Shown: positions 1 to 7,879 of the stretch, piece by piece | Position numbering within the stretch: the first letter of the stretch is position 1 | How the letters are laid out: each line of letters starts with the position of its first letter | Assembly: GCF_001698125.1 (NCBI RefSeq) | Contig: NZ_CP013854.1 | Coordinates: 310,001-374,000 of the forward strand | Direction: 5' to 3' | DNA from: Pseudonocardia sp. HH130630-07 | GTDB taxonomy: Bacteria; Actinomycetota; Actinomycetes; Mycobacteriales; Pseudonocardiaceae | DNA length: 64,000 nucleotides | Notes under the pieces: generated by a model | Seen by the model: only the letters and a program-made list of their open reading frames with translations | The model's database searches: none | What the model was told of the DNA's origin: nothing | Translations under genes and position numbers: made by a program

Positions 1-2
1 AC

Positions 3-53
3 TCACCACCACGCGTCATCCTGCACGAGCGTGACTCCGCCGTGCCCCTGCAC
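3..53 (-). CDS. Candidate 16-residue peptide ending in Trp-Trp
   Basis: A GTG start lies 8 bases behind a strong purine-rich site (GAGGAGG on the minus strand, about 61-67) and opens a 16-codon frame that ends ...DDAWW before TGA. It lies downstream of and in line with the heme-binding-like gene and points out of the window. A short, well-initiated frame ending in tandem Trp could be a leader peptide for a gene to the left, or chance. Bases 54-160 hold nothing else that I can support. Confidence 0.2.
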   Translation of the reverse strand: MQGHGGVTLVQDDAWW

Positions 54-160
54 GTGCACGACCTCCTCGGCGGCAGGTCGTGTCCCCTCCGCGCCCCCGG
101 GCTGACCATGTCGCCCGGGGGTGCGGCTCGTCCGGGGCCGGTCACCCCGTCACTGCGCGG

Positions 161-595
161 TCACTCCGCTCCGGTCACCGCGACCAGGCCGGCGGCCGCG
201 ATCCCGGCGACGGCGGCGGCCTCGTCGTTCAGCGACGCGTCACCGGTCACGCCGACGGCGCCGATCACGGTGCCCCCGGCGTCTTTCACGAAGACGCCGC
301 CGGGCACCGAGAGGATCTTCCCCCCGGCCAGGGTCGCCACCGAGGTGAAGAACTCCGGCGAGTCCGCCGCGCGGGCGGCGATCGCGCGGTTGGTCATGCC
401 CAGCGCGAGCACGCCGCTGGCCTTGCCGATCGCCAGGTCCGGGCGCAGGAAGCCGGAGCCGTCCTGCCGGGCCAGCGCGACGACGGCGCCGCCCGGGTCG
501 AGCACGGCCACGGTCAGCGGGTTGAAGCCCTGCTCGGTGCCGTGCGCCAGTGCGGCGGCGGCGATGGTCTGCGCCTGGTCCAGGGTGATCGTCAT
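161..595 (-). CDS. GlcG/HbpS-family heme-binding-like protein
   Basis: The 144-residue product has the compact alpha/beta composition of the GlcG/HbpS (DUF336) family, starting with MTITLDQAQTIAAAALAHG and showing the family landmarks AVLDPGGAVVALARQDG, IGKASGVLALGM and GAVGVTGD. Length fits the family (about 140 residues), and the ATG at 595 gives exactly the expected N-terminus. There is no signal peptide, so it is probably cytoplasmic. Members bind heme or cobalamin-like cofactors, or accompany oxidoreductases; which ligand applies here cannot be told. It is 34 bases downstream of a deazaflavin-type reductase on the same strand, which may indicate co-transcription. Confidence 0.8.
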   Translation of the reverse strand: MTITLDQAQTIAAAALAHGTEQGFNPLTVAVLDPGGAVVALARQDGSGFLRPDLAIGKASGVLALGMTNRAIAARAADSPEFFTSVATLAGGKILSVPGGVFVKDAGGTVIGAVGVTGDASLNDEAAAVAGIAAAGLVAVTGAE

Positions 596-629
596 ACCGG
601 CGAGCCTGCCATCACACTCCCGTGCACGC

Positions 630-1052
630 TCACCGTGGGGTGAGCGCCACCAGCGGGATGGTCCGGTCGGTCTTGCGCTCGTAGTCGGCGAACCCGCCGT
701 TCTCGTCCTTGATCCGGGTCCAGATCCGCTCGCGGTCGCCCGGCTCCAGCTCGGTGGCGTGCAGCCGCACCGTCTCCACGGCACCCCGGCCGTCGGAGAT
801 CTCGGCGACGACGTCCGGGTTCGCCAGGAGATTGTGGAACCAGGCCGGGTGCTTCGGGGCACCCGCTGCGGACGCGACGACGACGTACCGGTCCCCGTCG
901 GCGAACCAGCGCAGCGGCGCGATCCGCTCGGCGCCGCTCTTCGCGCCGACGTGGTGGAGCAGCACCATCGGCAGGCCGGTGAACGGCTCACCGACCCGGC
1001 CGTCGTTCTCCCGGAACTCGCGGATGACGCGGGTGTTGAAGTCCTCTGCCAT
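630..1052 (-). CDS. Nitroreductase/deazaflavin (F420)-dependent oxidoreductase family protein
   Basis: A 140-residue protein of the Ddn-type split beta-barrel family, which in actinobacteria uses F420H2 to reduce quinones and other acceptors. Visible family features are MAEDFNTRVIREFREN at the start, the central block MVLLHHVGAKSG followed by R-x-x-P-L-R-like residues (RIAPLRWFADGD), and WFHNLLANPDV. The length and the ATG at 1052 fit the family. The substrate cannot be assigned. It lies between an M50B-like gene and the GlcG-like gene, all on the minus strand with short gaps (25 and 34 bases), so the three may form one transcript. Confidence 0.85.
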   Translation of the reverse strand: MAEDFNTRVIREFRENDGRVGEPFTGLPMVLLHHVGAKSGAERIAPLRWFADGDRYVVVASAAGAPKHPAWFHNLLANPDVVAEISDGRGAVETVRLHATELEPGDRERIWTRIKDENGGFADYERKTDRTIPLVALTPR

Positions 1053-1077
1053 GCTGGCCGATCCTTCCAGGTCCGGC

Positions 1078-1791
1078 TCAGGCGGGCGCGCCGCCGGGCG
1101 CGAACACCACCCATCCGGCTGTCGCGGTCGCGACGACCGCGGCGAGCAGGAAGAACCCGGCCCACGCACCGCCGGAGAGCGGGGTGAGCTCGGCGAGCCG
1201 GTCGGCGTCGGAGTGCCGCAACCGGCCGCCGCGCCGCCCGCGCCGCAGTTCCGCCGCGGCCTTCACCCCGCCGAACAGCAGGAACCAGGCCAGCGCGGCG
1301 GCGAACCCGGTGCGGAGGTCCTCCTCGGCGCGCAGCGCGACCAGCACCAGCACCGCCCCGGTGACCAGGACGGCGAGCCCGCCGTAGAGGTTGCGGATCT
1401 GCAGCAGCGTCGCGGCCAGCAGCCCGGCGCCGATCCAGAGCATCACCGTCGCCGCGTCCGCCGCGACGAGCACCGCACCGCCGAGGCCGAGCAGCGGCGG
1501 GAAGACGTACCCCGCGAGGAACATGACGACGACCCCGGCACCGCGCCCGGCACCCGTCGAGTAGGTGACGCCCGAGGAGTCCGCGTGCAGCCGGATCCCG
1601 GTCAGCCCCCGCCCGACCAGGACCGCGACCAGCGCGTGCCCGCCCTCGTGGGCGATCGTCACCGCCGTCCTGGTCAGCCGCCACGTCGGCCGCCAGGCCA
1701 CCACGACCAGCGCCAGCAGCGCGGCCAGCAACGACGCCGGCCGGGCCGCGACCAGCTCGTACCCGCGGGTGATCAACTCGAGGGGAGCCAC
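1078..1791 (-). CDS. M50B-like zinc metalloprotease family membrane protein
   Basis: About 237 residues from a GTG at 1791 (other GTG starts lie upstream, for example near 1821). The HExxH zinc motif is present as AHEGGHALVAVL near residue 45, followed by IRLHADSSGVTY, which is typical of the peptidase M50B-like family. At least five hydrophobic segments follow (VVVMFLAGYVFPPLLG and others). Known relatives are integral-membrane proteins related to site-2 proteases, but many have no proven substrate. The start codon is uncertain because the upstream region is shared with the divergent MerR promoter at 1850-1880. Confidence 0.75.
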   Translation of the reverse strand: MAPLELITRGYELVAARPASLLAALLALVVVAWRPTWRLTRTAVTIAHEGGHALVAVLVGRGLTGIRLHADSSGVTYSTGAGRGAGVVVMFLAGYVFPPLLGLGGAVLVAADAATVMLWIGAGLLAATLLQIRNLYGGLAVLVTGAVLVLVALRAEEDLRTGFAAALAWFLLFGGVKAAAELRRGRRGGRLRHSDADRLAELTPLSGGAWAGFFLLAAVVATATAGWVVFAPGGAPA

Positions 1792-1849
1792 CCGTCCAGT
1801 GAACCAGCGGCCCCGTGACACCCGTCGGGAGGTCTCCCGGGATTCGTGC

Positions 1850-1881
1850 TTGACCTCCAGCGGCTGGAACCCGCGAGGCTG
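1850..1881 (+). promoter_or_regulatory. MerR-type promoter with central palindrome
   Basis: TTGACC at 1850-1855 is followed by a perfect 13-base dyad (TCCAGC-G-GCTGGA, centred near 1862) and a GAGGCT -10-like element at 1875-1880. This gives the long spacer of about 19 bases typical of MerR-family promoters, in which the regulator binds between -35 and -10. The GTG of the merR gene begins 7 bases after the -10, so the mRNA may be leaderless. Autoregulation is inferred. Confidence 0.55.
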
Positions 1882-1887
1882 TGTCCC

Positions 1888-2871
1888 GTGACCACGCCGC
1901 ACGAGGACCCCGTACTGCTGAGCATCGGACGCCTGTCCGAGTGGACCGGGGTGCCGGTGCGCACGATCCGCTTCTGGTCCGACGAGGGCCTGGTGCCCTC
2001 GGACCGGAGCGGATCGGGCCACCGGGTGTACGACGCGGCCGCCGTCGCCCGGCTCGACCTGGTCCGGACCCTGCGCGAGCTGGGTCTGGGCCTCGACGAC
2101 GTGCGTGCCGTGCTGTCCCGCCGACGGGGGGTCGGCGAGATCGCACAGGCGCACGTACGGGCGCTGGAGATCCGGATCCGGGAGCTACGGGCCCAGCGCG
2201 CGGTGTGCGTGCTGCTGGCCCGGACCGCTGCCGGTTCCGAACCCGACGAGAGGAGTGTGACCCTGATGAACGACCTCGCACGGCTGTCCGCCGCGGAGCG
2301 TCAGAACATGATCGACGAGTTCGTCACCGAGGCGTTCGCCGGGACCGACCCGGCGGCGCCGGGCGCCGGCATCGCCGACGGCATGCGGATCCTGCCGACC
2401 GAACTGCCCGAGGACCCGACACCGGACCAGGTGTCGGCGTGGGTGGAGCTGGCCGAGCTGGTCCGGGACCCCGGCTTCCGGGCCCGGGTGCGGGAGATGG
2501 CCGTCGCCGGCGCCGGTACCGACGGACCGGAGCACGCGGACCGGCAGGCCGACCCGGCCGCCGTCGCCGAGCACGCGGGCGCGGCGCTGGCGGCGGGGGT
2601 CGATCCCGCCTCGGCCGAGGCGGCCGCCGTCCTGGAGCGGATCCCGGGTGCGGCCGGGCTCGACGCCGCGGCCCGGTCCCGGGCCGCGGACACCGTCGAG
2701 CTGTTCGCCGACCGCCGGGTGGAGCGCTACTGGGCCCTGCTCGGGACGTTGAACGGCTGGCCGGCCCGCGAGCCGGCGATCCCGGCCTTCGAGTGGTTCG
2801 CCGCTGCGTTGAGGGCGGCACCGGGGGCGGCACCGGTCGGTGACGGGGGTCAGTCCTCGGTCCAGCCGTAG
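1888..2871 (+). CDS. MerR family transcriptional regulator
   Basis: The 327-residue protein has an N-terminal MerR winged helix (LSIGRLSEWTGVPVRTIRFW, GHRVYDAAAVARLDLVRTL), then a coiled-coil-like helix (ALEIRIRELRAQRAVCVLL). A long C-terminal helical domain of about 200 residues follows, with ERQNMIDEFVTEAF; this is the effector domain of an unknown ligand. The GTG at 1888 is chosen because the MerR motif follows immediately and a MerR-type promoter lies just upstream. The 3' end overlaps glnE by 22 bases in convergent orientation. Confidence 0.85.
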   Translation: MTTPHEDPVLLSIGRLSEWTGVPVRTIRFWSDEGLVPSDRSGSGHRVYDAAAVARLDLVRTLRELGLGLDDVRAVLSRRRGVGEIAQAHVRALEIRIRELRAQRAVCVLLARTAAGSEPDERSVTLMNDLARLSAAERQNMIDEFVTEAFAGTDPAAPGAGIADGMRILPTELPEDPTPDQVSAWVELAELVRDPGFRARVREMAVAGAGTDGPEHADRQADPAAVAEHAGAALAAGVDPASAEAAAVLERIPGAAGLDAAARSRAADTVELFADRRVERYWALLGTLNGWPAREPAIPAFEWFAAALRAAPGAAPVGDGGQSSVQP

Positions 2872-5800
2872 AACACCCGCTCGACGACCTGCCGGGCGCG
2901 CCGCGCGGTGCGCCGGTAGTCGTCGAGGAACTCACCGGAGTCGCCGCCGGCCGGATACCCGAGCGCGGCGGCCACCGCGGCCAGCTCCCGCCCCGAGCGC
3001 GGGAGCTGGTCGCCCGGTTTGCCCTTGACCAGCATGATCGCGTTCCGCGCGCTGGTGGCGGACCGCCAGCCCTGCTCCAGCTCCAGGGCGTCGGACCCGC
3101 TGACCAGCCCGGCCTCGGCGGCCTCGTGCAGGCCGTCGAGGGTCGAGGTGGTCCGCAGCTCGGGCAGGTCACCCGCGTGCTGCAGCTGCAGCAGCTGCAC
3201 GGTCCACTCGACGTCGGCGAGACCACCGTGGCCCAGCTTGGTGTGGGTGGTGCGGTCCGCACCGCGCGGGAGCCGCTCGTCGTCGACCCGGGCCTTGATC
3301 CGCCGGATCTCGGCCACCGAGGCGGCCGACAGCCCGTCGCCCGGGTACCGGATCGGGTCGATCAGCGCGGTGAACTCCCGGCCCAGCGCCCGGTCCCCGG
3401 CGATCGGCCGGGCCCGCAGCAGTGCCTGGGTCTCCCAGACCTCGCTCCAGCGGGCGTAGTAGCCCCGGTAGGAGGTCAGCGTCCGCACCATCGGCCCGGA
3501 CCGGCCCTCCGGTCGCAGGTCGGCGTCGACCGGCAGGGCCGGGTCCGGGCTGGGTGCGCCGAGCAGCCGGCGCAGCTTCTCGACGACCCGGGTCGCCCAC
3601 TTCACGGCGGCGTGGTCCTCGACGCCCTCGGCCGGCGCGCAGACGAACATGACGTCGGCGTCGCTGCCGTAGCTGGACTCCCCGCCGCCGAGCCGGCCCA
3701 TCCCGATCACCGCCAGCGCGGCGAGCGGCTCCGGCTCGGCCCGCAGCACCGCGTCCAGGGTCGCGGCGATGACCGCCTCGTTCACCGAGTTCAGCGCGGC
3801 GCAGACGGCGTCGATCTCGATCAGGCCGAGCAGGTCGGCGCAGGCGATGCGCAGCATCTCGTGCCGCCGGTAGGAGCGCGCGGACGCGACGGCGGCCTCG
3901 GGCGTCGTCTGCCGGGCGACGGTCGCCCGCAGCGCCACCGAGACCTCGGCCGGGTCCCGGGTGAGCTCCGGGCTCTGCACCTCCGACGACGTCGCCAGCA
4001 TCCGCAGGACCTCCGGCGCCCGCGCCAGGAGGTCCGGCACCAGCGCGGAGGTACCGAGCAGCGTCATCAAGCGCTGGGCGACGGCGCCCTCGTCGCGCAG
4101 CAGCCGCAGGTACCAGGGCGTCGCGGCCAGAGCCTCGGAGACCCGCCGGTAGGCGAGCAGGCCGCGGTCCGGGTCGGGGGCGTGCGACAGCTCATCGAGC
4201 AGCACCGGGAGCAGTGCGCGCTGGATCGACGCCGCCCGCGAGACCCCGCCGGTGAGCGCCCGCAGGTGACCGAGCGCGCCGTCGGCGGACGCCCAGCCCA
4301 GCGCCGAGAGCCGGGCCTTCGCCGCGTCCGGGGACAGGACGGCGTCGGCCTCCTCCCCCGCAATCCGGGACACCGCGGACAGCAGCGGCCGGTAGAACAG
4401 CTTCTCGTGCAACCGGCTCACCCGGCGCGCGTTGCGCTGCCACTCGGCGACCAGTACCCCGACGACGTCGCGACGACCGTCCGGCCGGATCCGCGCCGCG
4501 CGGGCCAGCCAGCGCAGCGCGTCGGTGTCGTCGGCGGCCGGGAGCAGGTGGGTGCGGCGCAGCTTCTGCAGCTGCAGCCGGTGCTCCAGCAACCGCAGGA
4601 AGCGGTAGGACGCGGCCAGGTTCGCGCCGTCGTCCCGGCCCACGTAGCCGCCCGCGGACAGTTCCGCGAGCGCCTGCAGGGTGTTGCCGGAACGCAGGGT
4701 GTCGTCGTTGCGGCCGTGCACGAGCTGCAGGAGCTGGACGGCGAACTCGACGTCGCGCAGCCCGCCCCGGCCCAGCTTGAGCTCCCGTTCCCGCTGGTCG
4801 GAGGGGATGTTCTCGATCACCCGGGTGCGCATCGCCTGCACCTCGGCGACGAAGTCGTCCCGGGTGGAGGCCTCCCACACCATGGGCGCCAGCGCGCCGG
4901 TGTAGGCCGCGCCCAGCTCGGGGTCCCCCGCCATCGGGCGGGCCTTGAGCAGGGCCTGGAACTCCCAGGTCTTCGCCCACCGCCGGTAGTAGGTGACGTG
5001 CCCGTCCAGGGTCCGGACCAGGGCCCCCTGGCGCCCCTCCGGCCGGAGGTTCGCGTCGACCTCGAAACAGGCCTCGCCGGCCACCCGCATGACCCGGGAG
5101 GCGAGCTTCGTCGCGGCCTGGGTCAGCTCCCCGCCGGGCTCGGCCACGAAGACGACGTCGACGTCGGAGACGTAGTTCAGCTCCCGGCCGCCGCACTTGC
5201 CCATGCCGATGACGGCGAGGCGCAGCTCCTCGGGCGGTTCCTGCTCGGCGACGGCGACCGCCAGCGCGGCCCGCAGCGCCGCCTCGGCGAGGTCGGCGAG
5301 CTGGGCGGCGACGTCGTCGACCTCCATCACCGGCAGCGCCGGGTCCCCCACTGCGGCCAGGTCCGCCGAGGCGAGGCCGAGCAGTTCGTCGCGGTAGGCG
5401 GTGCGCAGGGCCGTGACCGCCGCCGCCCCGGTCACCGTCGCCCGGGCACCACCGGGGGCGCCGGGGGTGGGGGCGTCGGGGTCGGCACCGACCGCGCGCA
5501 GCAGGTTCGCGGTGCGGCGCGCGAGGTCCGGGGCCGGGTCGCGCCGGTCCGGGGTGTCGGCGAGCAGCGTCCAGCTGTCCGGGTGGGCGACCAGGTGGTC
5601 ACCGAGCGCCGTGGAGGAGCCGAGGGTGGCGAACAACCGCCCGCGCAGCCCGGAGTCGGTGCGCAGGGCGGCGTCGATGTCGGGCCAGGGCGGCGTCTGG
5701 GCGAGCCGCTCGACCGCGCGCAACGCCAGGACCTGGTCGGGGCTGCGGGCGAGGGCCCACATGATCTCCTCGCACCCGGCGGCCGGGGCCTCGCCGCTCC

Positions 5801-5885
5801 ACCACCCGAGTCCCCGCAGGGTCGCGTCCGTGTCCGGTCCGGTGAGTCCCAGCCGGGCCAGCGAGGTTCCCGCGCGACGATCCAT
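2850..5885 (-). CDS. glnE: Bifunctional glutamine synthetase adenylyltransferase/adenylyl-removing enzyme
   Basis: About 1011 residues, the usual GlnE length. It contains two nucleotidyltransferase cores. The N-terminal one (GMGKCGGRELNYVSDVD) is typical of the adenylyl-removing half, and the C-terminal one (GMGRLGGGESSYGSDAD) is typical of the adenylylating half. Each is followed by the helical PII-uridylyltransferase-associated segment (KLGRGGLRDVEFAVQLLQL and KLGHGGLADVEWTVQLLQL). It reversibly adenylylates glutamine synthetase I in nitrogen control. The start is ATG 5885; a GTG lies one codon upstream at 5888. In mycobacteria glnE follows glnA2 directly. Here about 600 bases with DUF397 and repeats separate them, so glnE must have its own promoter or lie on a long transcript. 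Confidence 0.97.
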   Translation of the reverse strand: MDRRAGTSLARLGLTGPDTDATLRGLGWWSGEAPAAGCEEIMWALARSPDQVLALRAVERLAQTPPWPDIDAALRTDSGLRGRLFATLGSSTALGDHLVAHPDSWTLLADTPDRRDPAPDLARRTANLLRAVGADPDAPTPGAPGGARATVTGAAAVTALRTAYRDELLGLASADLAAVGDPALPVMEVDDVAAQLADLAEAALRAALAVAVAEQEPPEELRLAVIGMGKCGGRELNYVSDVDVVFVAEPGGELTQAATKLASRVMRVAGEACFEVDANLRPEGRQGALVRTLDGHVTYYRRWAKTWEFQALLKARPMAGDPELGAAYTGALAPMVWEASTRDDFVAEVQAMRTRVIENIPSDQRERELKLGRGGLRDVEFAVQLLQLVHGRNDDTLRSGNTLQALAELSAGGYVGRDDGANLAASYRFLRLLEHRLQLQKLRRTHLLPAADDTDALRWLARAARIRPDGRRDVVGVLVAEWQRNARRVSRLHEKLFYRPLLSAVSRIAGEEADAVLSPDAAKARLSALGWASADGALGHLRALTGGVSRAASIQRALLPVLLDELSHAPDPDRGLLAYRRVSEALAATPWYLRLLRDEGAVAQRLMTLLGTSALVPDLLARAPEVLRMLATSSEVQSPELTRDPAEVSVALRATVARQTTPEAAVASARSYRRHEMLRIACADLLGLIEIDAVCAALNSVNEAVIAATLDAVLRAEPEPLAALAVIGMGRLGGGESSYGSDADVMFVCAPAEGVEDHAAVKWATRVVEKLRRLLGAPSPDPALPVDADLRPEGRSGPMVRTLTSYRGYYARWSEVWETQALLRARPIAGDRALGREFTALIDPIRYPGDGLSAASVAEIRRIKARVDDERLPRGADRTTHTKLGHGGLADVEWTVQLLQLQHAGDLPELRTTSTLDGLHEAAEAGLVSGSDALELEQGWRSATSARNAIMLVKGKPGDQLPRSGRELAAVAAALGYPAGGDSGEFLDDYRRTARRARQVVERVFYGWTED

Positions 5886-5956
5886 CACAGGCGTCGATAC
5901 TGCCCGTCCGGTCCTCCTTCCACGCACCAGGGCTCGCGCACCCTCCCCCTTCGGCT

Positions 5957-5970
5957 CCACTCATGGAGCT
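5957..5970 (+). repeat. Half copy of the intergenic hairpin repeat
   Basis: The 14 bases CCACTCATGGAGCT are identical to the left arm of the complete hairpins at 6319-6373 and 12979-13027, but the matching right arm is missing. Directly after this half-arm the sequence turns into the coding sequence of a truncated Scr1-type regulator, so it marks a junction. Confidence 0.7.
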
Positions 5971-6097
5971 CGGGCCGGGCGAGCTGGAGAGCTACGATCG
6001 GGTGATCGGCTCCCTGGACGGGGCCGCCGAGCAGCCCGGCGAGTCGCTCGCGGTGATCCGCCGGCACGCAGACGCATGGGAGAACGACAGATCATGA
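5963..6097 (+). pseudogene. C-terminal remnant of an Scr1/DUF5753 XRE regulator
   Basis: A 44-codon frame (ATGGAGCTC... to TGA at 6095-6097) reads ELESYDRVIGSLDGAAEQPG, ESLAVIRRHADAWENDRS. This matches the C-terminal helix of actinobacterial XRE-type regulators with a DUF5753 (Scr1) domain, whose last residues often read ESLALIRRAA. The whole HTH and most of the effector domain are absent. Its stop overlaps the DUF397 start (ATGA), the normal layout for XRE/DUF397 pairs. The first codons derive from the hairpin-repeat half-arm, so the gene was truncated at a repeat. It might still serve as a short translated leader for DUF397. Confidence 0.6.
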
Positions 6098-6297
6098 CCG
6101 ACCGGACCTCGTCCGACCTGCAGTTCCGCAAGTCCAGTTTCAGCAGCACCGACCAGGGCTGCGTCGAGGTCGCCGACGACCCCACCGGCGGCCGCTGGCT
6201 GCGCGACACCAAGGACCGCTCCCTGGCCCCGCACTACTTCACCGAGCAGGAGTGGACGGCGTTCCTCGCCGGCGTCCGCAACGGCGAGTTCGACTGA
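6094..6297 (+). CDS. DUF397 domain-containing protein
   Basis: A 67-residue DUF397 protein with the family hallmarks LQFRKSSFSSTDQGCVEVAD, WLRDTKD and FTEQEWTAFLAGVRNGEFD. The ATG at 6094 is preceded by GGGAGAAC (6078-6085) and overlaps the stop of the regulator remnant. DUF397 proteins are usually partners of XRE/DUF5753 regulators in development and antibiotic control in Streptomyces and relatives (WhiJ/BldB-type modules). Here the partner regulator is truncated, so this gene is an orphan or acts with a regulator elsewhere. Confidence 0.93.
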   Translation: MTDRTSSDLQFRKSSFSSTDQGCVEVADDPTGGRWLRDTKDRSLAPHYFTEQEWTAFLAGVRNGEFD

Positions 6298-6318
6298 TCC
6301 CTGGCCGCCCGGGCCCCG

Positions 6319-6373
6319 TTCCACTCATGGAGCTTCAGCCCGGCCACACGAGGCTGAAGCTCCATGAGTGGAA
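6319..6373. repeat. Perfect 22-bp intergenic hairpin repeat, copy 1
   Basis: The arms 6319-6340 and 6352-6373 are perfect reverse complements (22 bp) around an 11-base loop. The element sits 22 bases past the DUF397 stop and upstream of the glnA2 3' end, between convergent genes. It can act as a bidirectional terminator. Related copies are at 6398-6444 and 12979-13027, with a half copy at 5957. Confidence 0.85.
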
Positions 6374-6397
6374 CCGTGGCGACAGGGAGATCCTCCT

Positions 6398-6444
6398 ACT
6401 CATGGAGCTTCGGCCTCGCCATACCGGGCTGAAGCTCCATGAGT
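6398..6444. repeat. Intergenic hairpin repeat, copy 2
   Basis: Arms 6398-6415 and 6427-6444 pair over 18 bp with one mismatch, around an 11-base loop. The arm sequence is nearly the same as copy 1, 25 bases away. It is closer to glnA2, whose stop is at 6494. The loop differs from copy 1, while arm sequence and loop length are conserved. Confidence 0.85.
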
Positions 6445-6493
6445 GGGACCGGGCCGGGGCGGGCCGGGGCGGGACCGGGCCGGGCAGCGCCGG

Positions 6494-7837
6494 TCAGAGG
6501 ACGGGCAGGTACGTCGCCAGCTCGTGCGGGGTGACGTTGCGGCGGTAGGCGTCCCACTCGGCGCGCTTGTTGCGCAGGAAGAAGTCGAACACGTGCTCGC
6601 CGAGGAACTCGGCCACCAGCTCGCTGCGCTCCATCACGTCCAGTGCCTCGGTCAGGTTCTGCGGCAGCAGCTCGTAACCCAGCGCCTTGCGCTCGGTGTC
6701 GGTGAGCGCCCAGACGTCGTCCTCGGTGGCGGGGGGCAGCTCGTAGCCCTTCTGGATGCCGGTCAGGCCGGCGCCCAGGATCACCGCGTAGGCCAGGTAC
6801 GGGTTGCACGAGGAGTCCAGGGTGCGCACCTCGATCCGGCGCGAGGAGGACTTGCCCGGTGAGTACATCGGCACCCGGACCAGCGCCGAGCGGTTGGCGT
6901 GGCCCCAGGACACCGCGGTCGGGGCCTCCCCGCCGGTGATCAGCCGCTTGTAGGAGTTCACCCACTGGTTGGTGACCGCGGTGATCTCCCTGGCGTGCCG
7001 CAGCACCCCGGCGACGAACGCCTTGCCGGTGGCGGAGAGCTCGTACGGGTCGTCCAGGTCGTGGAAGGCGTTGTGGTCGCCCTCGAACAGCGAGAAGTGC
7101 GTGTGCATCGCCGAGCCGGGGTGCTCGGAGAACGGCTTCGGCATGAACGACGCCCGCACGCCCTGGGTCAGGGCGACCTCCTTCACGACGTAGCGGAACG
7201 TCATGAGGTTGTCGGCCATCGTGAGCGCGTCGGCGTAGCGCAGGTCGATCTCCTGCTGGCCGGGCCCGCCCTCGTGGTGGCTGAACTCCACCGAGATGCC
7301 CATCGACTCCAGCGTCTCGATGGTGTTGCGCCGGAAGTGCGGTGCGACGTCGTGGCTGGCCTGGTCGAAGTAGCCGCCGGAGTCGGCGGGGAGCGGGCGC
7401 GAGCCGTCGTCGGGGAGGTTCTTGAGCAGGTAGAACTCGATCTCCGGGTGCACGTAGCAGGTGAACCCGGCCTCGCCGGCCTTGTTCAGCGCCCTGGTCA
7501 GCACGTGCCGGGGGTCGGCCCAGGACGGCGACCCGTCCGGCATCGCGATGTCGCAGAACATCCGCGCCGAGTAGTGCTCCCCGGACGCGCTCTCCCACGG
7601 CAGGACCTGGAACGTCGACGGGTCCGGCTTCGCCACCATGTCCGACTCGTAGACCCGGGCGAAGCCCTCGATCGCCGAGCCGTCGAACCCGATCCCCTCG
7701 GCGAACGCCCCCTCCAGCTCGGCCGGCGCGACCGCCACCGACTTCAGGTAGCCGAGCACGTCCGTGAACCACAGACGGACGAAACGGATGTCGCGTTCCT
7801 CGAGGGTGCGGAGCACGAACTCCTGCTGGCGGTCCAT
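6494..7837 (-). CDS. glnA2: Type I glutamine synthetase, GlnA2 subtype
   Basis: At 447 residues it is the length of GlnA2 rather than the 470-residue adenylylated GlnA1. It opens MDRQQEFVLRTLEERDIRFV and carries GFDGSAIEGFARVYESDM (beta-grasp/ATP site), EIEFYLL, SHHEGGPGQQEIDLRYADAL (NH4+/metal Glu and ATP-binding segment), NRSALVRVP and EVRTLDSSCNPYLA. The adenylylation loop reads GYELPP instead of the NLYDLP consensus, so GlnE control is doubtful. GlnA2 of Streptomyces is reported as a gamma-glutamylpolyamine synthetase; whether that holds here is open. Position beside glnE, the Hip1-like gene and panB matches mycobacteria. Confidence 0.93.
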   Translation of the reverse strand: MDRQQEFVLRTLEERDIRFVRLWFTDVLGYLKSVAVAPAELEGAFAEGIGFDGSAIEGFARVYESDMVAKPDPSTFQVLPWESASGEHYSARMFCDIAMPDGSPSWADPRHVLTRALNKAGEAGFTCYVHPEIEFYLLKNLPDDGSRPLPADSGGYFDQASHDVAPHFRRNTIETLESMGISVEFSHHEGGPGQQEIDLRYADALTMADNLMTFRYVVKEVALTQGVRASFMPKPFSEHPGSAMHTHFSLFEGDHNAFHDLDDPYELSATGKAFVAGVLRHAREITAVTNQWVNSYKRLITGGEAPTAVSWGHANRSALVRVPMYSPGKSSSRRIEVRTLDSSCNPYLAYAVILGAGLTGIQKGYELPPATEDDVWALTDTERKALGYELLPQNLTEALDVMERSELVAEFLGEHVFDFFLRNKRAEWDAYRRNVTPHELATYLPVL

Positions 7838-7844
7838 GCGGCGG

Positions 7845-7876
7845 AGCCTAGGAACCCCGTGTTACACGGAAGTTAC
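7845..7876 (-). promoter_or_regulatory. glnA2 promoter with GlnR/MtrA-like direct repeat, leaderless
   Basis: On the minus strand GTAAC-TTCCGT-GTAAC (7861-7876) is a direct repeat with an 11-base period. It is followed 10 bases later by a TAGGCT -10 (7850-7845), and 7 bases after that comes the ATG of glnA2. The repeat matches the GTnAC halves of GlnR boxes and also the MtrA-type GTAAC repeats. Both are OmpR-family sites and cannot be told apart by eye. A nitrogen regulator fits the gene. The short -10 to ATG distance implies a leaderless mRNA. Confidence 0.5.
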
Positions 7877-7879
7877 CGG

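Noticed and set aside
42-1187. Long plus-strand open frame at the left edge
   Set aside because: Arg/Pro/Ala-rich shadow of the minus-strand reductase and heme-binding genes, with no domain or ribosome site.
3126-6005. 959-codon open frame opposite glnE
   Set aside because: Antisense to glnE; composition is that of a GC-rich mirror frame, no recognisable motif.
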